Below, piece by piece: positions 1 through 5,355 of a stretch of DNA of 6,390 nt (the stretch's first letter is position 1; every line of letters begins with the position of its first letter). The DNA is from Pseudomonadota bacterium. GTDB taxonomy: Bacteria > Pseudomonadota > Alphaproteobacteria > Acetobacterales > Acetobacteraceae. The position numbers and the translations under genes were made by a program. The DNA lies in assembly GCA_021785335.1 (NCBI GenBank), contig JAJYFW010000114.1, positions 1 through 6,390 of the forward strand, in the 5' to 3' direction. The notes under the pieces were generated by a model. The model did no database searches and was not told the DNA's origin. It was given only the letters and a program-made list of their open reading frames with translations.

Positions 1-94
1 GCAGCACCTGCAATACCACGGGGGGCATCACCACGGGGGGCATCACCACGGGGGGATGCGGATCCGGCGCTTGCGAATCGGTGGGATCGGCCAT
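1..94 (-). CDS. N-terminal fragment of an unidentified protein, possibly a glycosyltransferase
   Basis: An ATG at 94 opens a minus-strand frame that stays open to the window edge (31 codons). The peptide begins MADPTDSQAPDPH, continues with three copies of PPVV separated by Met (PPVV-M-PPVV-M-PPVV), and ends LQVL. The hydrophilic, proline-rich start followed by a VVLQVL strand resembles the start of a Rossmann-type beta strand. From memory, GT4-family glycosyltransferases of this bacterial group often begin with a VVLQVLP strand followed by a TGGVERGT-like loop, but that loop lies outside the window, so the function is only a guess. In-frame ATGs at 43 and 28 lie inside the repeat and could also be starts. 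I prefer 94 because it gives a natural N-terminus and has a -10-like TATAGC just upstream. It lies 68 bp downstream of nadC on the same strand. Confidence 0.45.
   Translation of the reverse strand, partial: MADPTDSQAPDPHPPVVMPPVVMPPVVLQVL
15..55. repeat. 15-bp tandem repeat, 2.7 copies
   Basis: The unit ACCACGGGGGGCATC is present exactly at 15-29 and 30-44, then 11 of its bases recur at 45-55. The period is a multiple of three, so in the minus-strand frame starting at 94 each unit adds five residues (PPVVM) without breaking the frame. The identical copies with a G6 run suggest recent slippage or duplication. It may be a variable N-terminal linker. Confidence 0.85.
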
Positions 95-100
95 GCGGCG

Positions 101-106
101 GCTATA
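101..106 (-). promoter_or_regulatory. Possible -10 element of a leaderless promoter
   Basis: On the minus strand TATAGC is followed by CGCCGC and then the ATG at 94, so a start site seven bases below the -10 would fall on the A of ATG. There is no purine-rich Shine-Dalgarno sequence in this gap. CTGGAC at 129-124 could be a weak -35 with a 17-bp spacer. The same layout (TATNNN-CGCCGC-ATG) recurs at 3152-3166. The evidence is only positional. Confidence 0.25.
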
Positions 107-162
107 GCGCCACCGGGGCCGCGGTCCAGCCGGTCAGGCCGGTATTCCTGGCCCCCGTCTTC

Positions 163-1041
163 CTAGCCGACGTGATCGAGCCCGATATCGAGCGCCTTGA
201 CGCTATGGGTCAGCGCGCCGACCGAGAGCAGGTCGACCCCCGCCGCCGCGATCGCCGGCGCGGTCTCCGCCGTGATCCCGCCCGAGGCCTCGGTCAGCGC
301 CCGCCCGGCGACGAGCGCCACCGCCTCGGCCAGCATCGCGGGGCCCATGTTGTCGAGCAGCACCGCGTCCACGCCGAGCTCCATCGCCTCGCGCAGCTGC
401 GCCAGCGTGTCCACCTCCAGCTCGATCTTCACCATGTGCCCGGAATGGGCGCGGGCGCGGCGCACGGCTTCCGCGACCGAGCCGGCGATCGCGACATGGT
501 TGTCCTTGATCAGCACCGCGTCGTCGAGGCCGAAACGATGGTTGGAGCCGCCGCCGGCGCGCACCGCGTGCTTCTGCAGCGCGCGCATTCCCGGCATCGT
601 CTTGCGCGTGCACACGACATGGGCGCGCGTGCCGCGGATGGAATCCGCGATCGCCGCCGTCGCCGTCGCGATGCCCGAGAGGTGGCAGAGCAGGTTGAGC
701 GCGGTGCGCTCCGCCGTGAGCAGGCCGCGCGCCGGGCCCGCGAGCGTCGCGATCGTCTCACCGGGGCCGACGCGCGCGCCGTCGCCGCGCAGCACCTGGG
801 CCTCGATCGCGGGGTCGATCAGTTCGAAGGCGAGCAGCGCCGCGTCGAGCCCCGCGACCACGCCGGGCTTGCGCGCGACGAGGGCCACTTTCGCCCGCGC
901 CGAGGCGGGCACGATGGCATCCGTGGTGACGTCGCCGGCGCGGCCGAGATCCTCGAGCAGCGCCGCGCGCACGATCGGCTCGACCATGAGGCGGGGCAGG
1001 GGGGCGAGCGCCGTCTCCGCCCGGACGGTCGTGGCGTCCAT
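163..1041 (-). CDS. nadC: Quinolinate phosphoribosyltransferase (nicotinate-nucleotide pyrophosphorylase, carboxylating)
   Basis: This is the third step of de novo NAD synthesis: quinolinate plus PRPP gives nicotinic acid mononucleotide, CO2 and pyrophosphate, in the cytosol. The 292-residue product has the usual family length and motifs: GDVTTDA at 36-42, [16 protein letters not shown] at 111-126, [17 protein letters not shown] at 144-160, the glycine-rich [10 protein letters not shown] at 163-172, IKDNH at 178-182, DNM at 230-232, ASGGI at 252-256 and SVGALTHS at 273-280. These carry the basic residues that bind the two substrates (R112, R146, K147, H168, R169, K179) and look intact. The open frame extends upstream to 1242, but ATG 1041 gives the family's normal N-terminus, and a GAGG lies seven bases before it. 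The start overlaps the nadA stop by one base (TGATG), which indicates an operon with coupled translation. It ends in TAG. Confidence 0.97.
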   Translation of the reverse strand: MDATTVRAETALAPLPRLMVEPIVRAALLEDLGRAGDVTTDAIVPASARAKVALVARKPGVVAGLDAALLAFELIDPAIEAQVLRGDGARVGPGETIATLAGPARGLLTAERTALNLLCHLSGIATATAAIADSIRGTRAHVVCTRKTMPGMRALQKHAVRAGGGSNHRFGLDDAVLIKDNHVAIAGSVAEAVRRARAHSGHMVKIELEVDTLAQLREAMELGVDAVLLDNMGPAMLAEAVALVAGRALTEASGGITAETAPAIAAAGVDLLSVGALTHSVKALDIGLDHVG

Positions 1042-2042
1042 CACGCAACCTCGAGCATACGCTCGACCGCGCGCCGGGCGCGGGCGGCGACGTCCGCCGG
1101 GATGGTCACCTCCTCGCGCATCGTCTCCAGCGCCGCGCGGATATTGCCGAGCGAGATCCGCTTCATGTGCGGGCAGAGGTTGCAGGGGCGGATGAACTCC
1201 ACGCCGGGATTTTCCACCGCCACGTTGTCGGCCATCGAGCATTCCGTGAGCAGCACGACGCGTCCCGGCTGCTCACGCGCGACAAACGTGCTCATGCCGG
1301 CGGTCGAGCCGGTGTAGTCGGCCTCGGCCACCACCTCCGGCGGGCATTCCGGGTGCGCCAGCACGACAAGGCCCGGATGCGCCTCGCGCAGCGCGCGCAC
1401 GTCCGCGGCGCCGAAGCGCTCGTGCACCTCGCAATGGCCCTGCCAGGCGACGATCTCGACCGCGGTTTCGGCGGCGACGTTCCGCGCGAGGTATTCGTCC
1501 GGCAGCATGATCACCTTGGGCACGCCGAGCGATTCCACCACGCGCCGGGCGTTCGCGGAGGTGCAGCAGACATCGGTCTCCGCCTTCACCGCCGCGGAGG
1601 TGTTCACGTAGGAGACGACAGGCACGCCGGGATGCGCCGCGCGCAGCAGCCGCACGTCCTGCGCCGTGATGGAGGAGGCGAGCGAGCAGCCGGCGCTGGT
1701 ATCCGGAATCAGCACCGTCTTGCCCGGGTTCAGCAGCTTCGCGGTCTCGGCCATGAAGTGGACGCCGGCGAGCACGATCACCTCGGCATCGGTCTCGGCC
1801 GCCTTGCGGGCGAGCGCGAGGCTGTCCCCCACCACGTCGGCGACGCCGTGGTAGATCTCGGGCGTCTGGTAGTTGTGCGCGAGGATCACCGCGTTGCGCT
1901 CGCGCTTGAGGTCGAGGATGGCGGCCACGTCCTCGGCGAAGACCGGCCACTCCATCGGCGGGATGACGGCACTCAGCCGCTCGCGGATCGGCGCGGTGCG
2001 GGCGAGCGCGTCGGCGAGCGGTGGGGCGTTCAGGTGACCCAT
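1041..2042 (-). CDS. nadA: Quinolinate synthase, [4Fe-4S] enzyme
   Basis: Condenses iminoaspartate with dihydroxyacetone phosphate to quinolinate, in the cytosol. The 333-residue product shows the NadA signatures HNYQ at 56-59, DTSAGCS at 114-120, the run around SYVNTSAAVKAETDVCCTS at 144-162, WQGHCEVH at 200-207, HPEC at 230-233, GSTAGM at 245-250 and CNLCPHMKRISLGN at 287-300. Spacing compared with NadA structures suggests that C119, C204 and C290 bind the cluster. C287 gives a CxxC pair, so that choice is an inference. The open frame runs up to 2735, but ATG 2042 has a strong Shine-Dalgarno, AAAGGAG (2055-2049), six bases before it. The in-frame ATG at 2072 has none and would lie inside the operator region. 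nadC follows with a one-base overlap, and nadB is not between them. Two inverted repeats upstream suggest control by the neighbouring NrtR/NadQ-type protein. Confidence 0.97.
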   Translation of the reverse strand: MGHLNAPPLADALARTAPIRERLSAVIPPMEWPVFAEDVAAILDLKRERNAVILAHNYQTPEIYHGVADVVGDSLALARKAAETDAEVIVLAGVHFMAETAKLLNPGKTVLIPDTSAGCSLASSITAQDVRLLRAAHPGVPVVSYVNTSAAVKAETDVCCTSANARRVVESLGVPKVIMLPDEYLARNVAAETAVEIVAWQGHCEVHERFGAADVRALREAHPGLVVLAHPECPPEVVAEADYTGSTAGMSTFVAREQPGRVVLLTECSMADNVAVENPGVEFIRPCNLCPHMKRISLGNIRAALETMREEVTIPADVAARARRAVERMLEVA

Positions 2043-2045
2043 CTT

Positions 2046-2062
2046 ATGCTCCTTTCGAGCAT
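2046..2062. promoter_or_regulatory. Inverted repeat covering the nadA Shine-Dalgarno, candidate operator 1
   Basis: ATGCTC-N5-GAGCAT is a perfect 6+6 bp inverted repeat on a 17-bp footprint. It contains the whole nadA Shine-Dalgarno (2049-2055), so a bound dimer would cover the 5' end of the transcript. Its position before the first structural gene and beside a winged-helix regulator gene makes it the best candidate binding site for that regulator. The identity of the binding protein is inferred. Confidence 0.65.
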
Positions 2063-2066
2063 TGAT

Positions 2067-2089
2067 CAGCATATGCTGGTATTGAGCAC
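2067..2089. promoter_or_regulatory. Second inverted repeat before nadA, candidate operator 2
   Basis: ATGCTG-N5-GAGCAC (2073-2089) has the same 17-bp architecture as the repeat at 2046-2062, centred 27 bp further upstream, with a less perfect match between arms. Its ATGCTG arm is also half of a perfect 12-bp palindrome, CAGCATATGCTG (2067-2078). The block 2041-2067 matches 2068-2094 at 16 of 27 positions, so the two sites may have arisen by tandem duplication. Confidence 0.5.
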
Positions 2090-2101
2090 AAGCCGAGTCA
2101 A
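2071..2101 (-). promoter_or_regulatory. nadA: Probable promoter of nadA-nadC
   Basis: On the minus strand TTGACT (2101-2096) is a good -35 match. The -10 is less clear: AGCATA (2077-2072) or GCATAT (2076-2071) at spacers of 18 or 19 bp are possible, while the better-looking TATGCT (2073-2068) would need 22 bp. Whichever is right, operator 2 overlies the promoter core and operator 1 lies just downstream of the likely start site, which fits repression. Confidence 0.45.
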
Positions 2102-2131
2102 GCCCGCCCGGCGCGCGGCTGCCCGCCGCCG

Positions 2132-3124
2132 TCAGCCCCGCGTCACCCCCACCTTGGTGCCTGCCACCGCCCGCTCCTCCAGCACCGCGCGGCGGAAGCG
2201 GAACAGCTTCGCGGGCCGGCCGCCGGTCTCGCGCGCGACCGCGCCGGTTTCCTCCACCAGGTCCTGCTGCTCGATCAGGCGGCGGAAATTCTGCTTGTGC
2301 ATCGCCCGCCCGGCGATCGCCTCGACGCAGCGCTGCAGATCGAGCAGCGTGAAGGCGGGCGGCAGCAGCTCGAACACGACCGGGCGGTACTTTATCTTTG
2401 CCCGCAGCCGCGAGATGGCGGTGGCGAGGATGCGGCGGTGGTCGCCGACCATGGCCAGGCCCGGAACCGGGCCGGCGACGCCGTGTTGGCGCGATTCGGC
2501 CACCAGCCCGGCTTCCCACAACAGTTCGTAGCGCTGCAGCGCCAGTTCCTCGTGCCAGGGCATGCCGTCGAGCCCGAACACCAGGGCCGCGCGCCGCCGC
2601 CGCGCCGCCCCGTCGCCCTCCGCGCCGTCCCCGGCCTCCGCCCAGGCGGCCAGGCGTGGCGCAATCGCCTCGGCCACCAGCTTGCCGCCGCCGCGCCGGT
2701 CCTCCCACGGGAAATACTCGTACCAGCCGCGCCATTCCGGCTCGTCGGCCCCCGCGAGCGGCCCCTCGCGCGTGAGGGCGAGGTAGGAGATGGAGACCAC
2801 GTGCCCCGCCCGGTCCGCCCCGCGGTCGGCGTCGGCGAAGGTGTAGAGCTGCTCGACATAGCCGAGCGGGTGGTGCGTCTGCGATTCCACCCAGCCGCGC
2901 AGCCCCGCCTGCAGCGAGCGGTGGCGCAGCTGGAACGGGCCCGAGGGCAGGGTGGTGCCGCCGCGGATCGCCAGCACCAGCGGCTGCGCCGGGCCCTGCT
3001 CGCCGGGCGTCACCGCCACGAGCACGGCGATGAGGTTCGCCGCGCCCGCGTGGCGCGCGTCATCCCCGGCCGCCGGTGCGCCGCCGCGCCGCTTGTCTGC
3101 CCTGCGCTCCTCGCCGCGCGCCAC
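2132..3124 (-). CDS. nadQ: Nudix-fold transcriptional regulator of NAD synthesis, NrtR/NadQ type (COG4111-like)
   Basis: A 330-residue protein with an N-terminal Nudix-like domain (about 30-160) and a C-terminal winged helix-turn-helix (about 245-315). Diagnostic stretches are LPSGPF (59-64), LRGWVESQT (75-83), LGYVEQLYTF (87-96), FTLLDLQRCVEAIAG (258-272), HKQNFRRLIE (276-285) and RPAKLFRF (303-310). These match my recollection of the COG4111 proteins called NadQ in alphaproteobacteria and of NrtR winged helices. The Nudix box is degenerate (G77 and S81 where catalytic Glu would stand), so it probably senses a ligand, perhaps an NAD-related nucleotide, rather than hydrolysing one. The start is GTG 3124, the only suitable in-frame start above the conserved core, with GAAGGGA five bases upstream. 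Residues 162-179 form a low-complexity Ala/Gly/Asp/Arg linker. It lies 89 bp before nadA on the same strand and is divergent from the CapA-like gene. The family call is firm; the name NadQ and the effector are inferred. Confidence 0.8.
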   Translation of the reverse strand: MARGEERRADKRRGGAPAAGDDARHAGAANLIAVLVAVTPGEQGPAQPLVLAIRGGTTLPSGPFQLRHRSLQAGLRGWVESQTHHPLGYVEQLYTFADADRGADRAGHVVSISYLALTREGPLAGADEPEWRGWYEYFPWEDRRGGGKLVAEAIAPRLAAWAEAGDGAEGDGAARRRRAALVFGLDGMPWHEELALQRYELLWEAGLVAESRQHGVAGPVPGLAMVGDHRRILATAISRLRAKIKYRPVVFELLPPAFTLLDLQRCVEAIAGRAMHKQNFRRLIEQQDLVEETGAVARETGGRPAKLFRFRRAVLEERAVAGTKVGVTRG

Positions 3125-3151
3125 GTCTTTCCCTTCGTTCCGAGCCGACCC

Positions 3152-3157
3152 TATCCT
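3152..3157 (+). promoter_or_regulatory. Possible -10 element of a leaderless promoter for the CapA-like gene
   Basis: TATCCT is followed by CGCCGC and the ATG at 3164, so a start site seven bases below the -10 would be the A of the start codon. No Shine-Dalgarno sequence is visible before this ATG. No convincing -35 is seen 17 bp upstream (TTCCCT). It lies in the 39-bp gap between two divergent start codons. Confidence 0.25.
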
Positions 3158-3163
3158 CGCCGC

Positions 3164-4474
3164 ATGTCCAGCGAATTCAACCTCGCCCTCAGCGGCGATT
3201 CCATCCTCCAGCGCCGCCTGCTCTCCACCGAGGATCCGGTGCTGATGCCGCTGTTCGACCGTATCCGCGCGGCCGACCTCGCCTTCACCAACCTCGAGGT
3301 GCTGGCCAACGACTACCGCGGCGAGCCGGCGCTGGAATCCGGGGGTTCGCATTTCGGCGCCCCCGCCTGGGTGATCGACGATCTGCACGCGGCGGGGTTC
3401 GACCTGTTCGCCGCCGCCACCAATCATGCGCTCGACTACGGCACCACCGGGCTCATGCTCACCATCGAGGCGCTGGAGGCGCGCCGCGTCGCCTTCGCCG
3501 GCATCGGCCGCAACCTCGAGGACGCGCGCCGCCCCGCCTACGTCACGCACCCGAAGGCGACGGTGGCGCTGATCTCCTGCGCGTCCAGCTTCGCGCGCGG
3601 CCAGGAAGCCTCCGAGCAGCGGCCGGACATGCCGGGGCGCCCCGGCCTCGCGCCGCTGCGCCACGAGACCGTCCATGAGATCGGCGCCGAGCAGATGGCG
3701 CAGCTGCGCGCCATCGCCGAGGCCACGGGGCTGGAGGCGCGGCGCCAGCAGATGCTGGCCATGGGTTTCCAGCGCCCGCCCAAGGACCCGACGGTCTTCT
3801 CCTTCGGCAGCATGAATTTCCGCGAGGCGGCGAAGCCCGGCATCCGCATGACCGCCCGCGCCTCCGACATCGATGCCCTGGCGCGCTGGGTGCGGGAGGC
3901 GGCGGCGCTCGCCGATATCGTCATCGTCAGCCTGCACGCGCACGAGCAGGGCGAGACCAAGGAGGATCCGGCGGAGTTCATCCCGCCCTTCGCGCGCCGG
4001 ATGATCGACGAGGGCGCGAGCCTCGTCGCCGGCCACGGCCCGCACCTGCTGCGTGGCATGGAACTCTATCGCGGCCGGCCGATCTTCTACAGCCTCGGCA
4101 ATTTCATCGGCCAGAACGAGTTGGTGCCGCGCCTGCCGTCGGACAGCTACGAGCGCTTCGCCGCCGAGCCCGACATGACGCCGGGCCAGGTATACCGGTT
4201 GCGCACCGACAACGATCGCCGCGGCTTCCCCGCCGACCGCCGCTACTGGGAGAGCCTGGTGCCGATGCTCGCCTGGCGCGACGGCGTGCTCGCGGGCATC
4301 GACCTCATCCCGGTCGGCCTCGGCCTCGGCGAGCGCGCGCACCGGCGCGGCCGGCCGAGGCTCGCGACGGGCGAGGAGGCGGCGCGCATCCTCGACCGCT
4401 TCGCGGAGCTGTCGAAACCCTTCGGCGCCACCATCGAGCGCCACGGCGATACCGCGCGCGTGCGCCTCGGATGA
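3164..4474 (+). CDS. CapA/PGA_cap-family protein (putative cytosolic metallophosphatase)
   Basis: A 436-residue member of the CapA family, named for poly-gamma-glutamate capsule proteins and built on a calcineurin-like metallophosphatase fold. Visible motifs, in order: LSGDSIL (9-15), FTNLEV (41-46), ATNHALDYG (85-93), IVSLHAHEQ (254-262), AGHGPHLLRG (289-298) and IFYSLGNFIG (307-316). The D12, N43/E45, N87/H88, H258/H260 and H291/H294 positions are the usual metal and active-site candidates. There is no signal peptide or membrane segment, unlike capsule CapA proteins of Bacillus, so it is probably cytosolic and unlikely to make a capsule. The substrate is unknown. The frame is open far upstream, but homology starts at this ATG, where the beta strand NLALSGDS begins. 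Its TGA overlaps the ATG of the downstream hydrolase (ATGA), so the two are co-translated. Confidence 0.88.
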   Translation: MSSEFNLALSGDSILQRRLLSTEDPVLMPLFDRIRAADLAFTNLEVLANDYRGEPALESGGSHFGAPAWVIDDLHAAGFDLFAAATNHALDYGTTGLMLTIEALEARRVAFAGIGRNLEDARRPAYVTHPKATVALISCASSFARGQEASEQRPDMPGRPGLAPLRHETVHEIGAEQMAQLRAIAEATGLEARRQQMLAMGFQRPPKDPTVFSFGSMNFREAAKPGIRMTARASDIDALARWVREAAALADIVIVSLHAHEQGETKEDPAEFIPPFARRMIDEGASLVAGHGPHLLRGMELYRGRPIFYSLGNFIGQNELVPRLPSDSYERFAAEPDMTPGQVYRLRTDNDRRGFPADRRYWESLVPMLAWRDGVLAGIDLIPVGLGLGERAHRRGRPRLATGEEAARILDRFAELSKPFGATIERHGDTARVRLG

Positions 4475-5208
4475 GGTTCGCCGAGCGCGCCGGCACGCGC
4501 CTGGCCTATGCGCTGGATGCCGGACGCGAGCCCACCATCGTCTTCCTGCCGGGCCTGCGCTCCGACATGCGCGGTGCCAAGGCGCTCGCCCTGCGCGAGG
4601 CCGCCGCGGCGTGGGGGCAGTCGATGCTGCGGCTCGACTATTCCGGCCACGGCGCCTCGGGGGGGCGTTTCGAGGGCGGATGCATCGGCGACTGGGCGGC
4701 GGATGCGCTCGCGGTGATCGAGGCGGCGACGCCGGGACCGCTGGTCCTGGTCGGCTCCTCCATGGGCGGGTGGATCGGGCTGTTGCTGGCGCGGCGGCTC
4801 TCGCACCGCGTCGCGGGTTTCGTCGGCGTCGCGCCGGCGCCCGATTTCACCGAGACGACGATCCGCCCCGCGCTCAACCACGCGCAGCGCCATGCGCTGG
4901 AGCGCGACGGGCGCTTCGAGGTGCCGAATGCCTATGGCGATCCGCTGCCCATCACGAGGCGGCTGCTCGAGGACGGGGCGAACAACCTGGTGCTCGACGC
5001 GCCCGTTCCGCTCGCCTGTCCGGTGCGGGTGCTGCAGGGGCAGCGCGACCCCGACGTGCCGTGGCGCACCGCGCTCACGCTCGCCGAGCGGATCGAGGGC
5101 CCGGACGTGCAGGTGGTGCTGATCAAGGACGGCGATCACCGTCTGTCTCGCCCCGCGGACCTGCGCCTGCTCGTCGACATCGTCGCCGCGATCCTGCCTG
5201 TCGGATAA
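4471..5208 (+). CDS. Alpha/beta hydrolase, ABHD10-like esterase or thioesterase
   Basis: A 245-residue serine hydrolase. The core strand FLPGLRSDM (25-33) supplies the oxyanion region, followed by DYSGHGASGG (56-65), the nucleophile elbow GSSMGG (95-100, Ser97), the acid loop GQRDPDVPW (190-198, Asp193 or Asp195) and the histidine GDHRLS (221-226, His223). The triad therefore looks complete. The combination SGHGASGG, GSSMGGW and KDGDHRLS is typical of proteins related to ABHD10, known in mammals as an acyl-glucuronide esterase and S-depalmitoylase. Bacterial substrates are not established to my knowledge. There is no signal peptide. The ATG overlaps the CapA-like stop by four bases, so both proteins are probably made from one transcript. 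A role in hydrolysing an ester or thioester linked to the CapA-like enzyme's product is possible but speculative. Confidence 0.88.
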   Translation: MRFAERAGTRLAYALDAGREPTIVFLPGLRSDMRGAKALALREAAAAWGQSMLRLDYSGHGASGGRFEGGCIGDWAADALAVIEAATPGPLVLVGSSMGGWIGLLLARRLSHRVAGFVGVAPAPDFTETTIRPALNHAQRHALERDGRFEVPNAYGDPLPITRRLLEDGANNLVLDAPVPLACPVRVLQGQRDPDVPWRTALTLAERIEGPDVQVVLIKDGDHRLSRPADLRLLVDIVAAILPVG

Positions 5209-5240
5209 AAGTTCGTTGGTTCTTTCTTACAAGAAGGCGA
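5209..5240 (+). other. AT-rich block after the hydrolase, possible decayed terminator repeat
   Basis: Directly after the hydrolase stop comes AAGTTCGTTGGTTCTTTC and then TTACAAGAAGG. TTCTT (5220-5224) can pair with AAGAA (5231-5235) across a six-base loop, which is weak. From memory, Acetobacteraceae genomes carry many intergenic copies of an AAAGTTTTTTGGTTCTTTTT-like hairpin after genes, and this looks like a degraded relative. This is not verified. Confidence 0.25.
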
Positions 5241-5278
5241 CGTGATACTTCCCATACCCAGCCGCTAGGGGTAGATAA

Positions 5279-5314
5279 GGGGGGCGCGTCGTGAGCGCGC
5301 TGCCCCGGGATTTT
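5279..5314 (+). terminator. Bulged GC hairpin with short T tract, possible terminator
   Basis: GGGGGGCGCG (5279-5288) pairs with CGCGCT-G-CCCC (5296-5306): four G-C pairs, one bulged G (5302), one G-T pair and five more G-C/C-G pairs, around a seven-base loop. TTTT follows at 5311-5314, four bases after the stem. It lies 70 bp past the hydrolase stop and just before the AT-richer gene. The gap before the short T tract makes it a weak intrinsic terminator. Confidence 0.35.
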
Positions 5315-5355
5315 CTGCGGGTATGGTGGGGGGGGCGCTTTCGCCTCCAGCCGAT

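Noticed and set aside
15..55. CRISPR-like or iteron array
   Set aside because: The copies are directly adjacent without spacers, only 2.7 in number, and they preserve a reading frame, so a coding tandem repeat is the better explanation.
1052..1066. CGAGC-ATAC-GCTCG palindrome resembling an operator half-site near the nadA end
   Set aside because: It lies inside the nadA coding sequence, has a different spacer from the sites before nadA, and short GC palindromes are frequent at this base composition.
172..2531. Long plus-strand open frames opposite nadC, nadA and the regulator
   Set aside because: They are antisense shadows of well-supported genes, with Arg/His/Ala-rich translations and no recognizable domain.
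2043..2735. Upstream extension of nadA
   Set aside because: The extension overlaps the regulator gene in another frame and lacks NadA similarity. The strong Shine-Dalgarno at 2049-2055 fixes the start at 2042 rather than at the in-frame ATG 2072.
3125..4444. Long minus-strand open frame continuous with the regulator, opposite the CapA-like gene
   Set aside because: It is the complement of a clear CapA-family gene in high-GC DNA. Its translation is low-complexity (rich in Arg, Ala, Gly, Asp, Glu) with no family motifs, so only the part from GTG 3124 onward is coding.
5209..5355. tRNA gene or attachment site at the composition boundary
   Set aside because: No cloverleaf, no T-loop-like GTTCGANTC sequence and no CCA end could be found. 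The GTTCGTTGG at 5211-5219 does not fit a tRNA arm.
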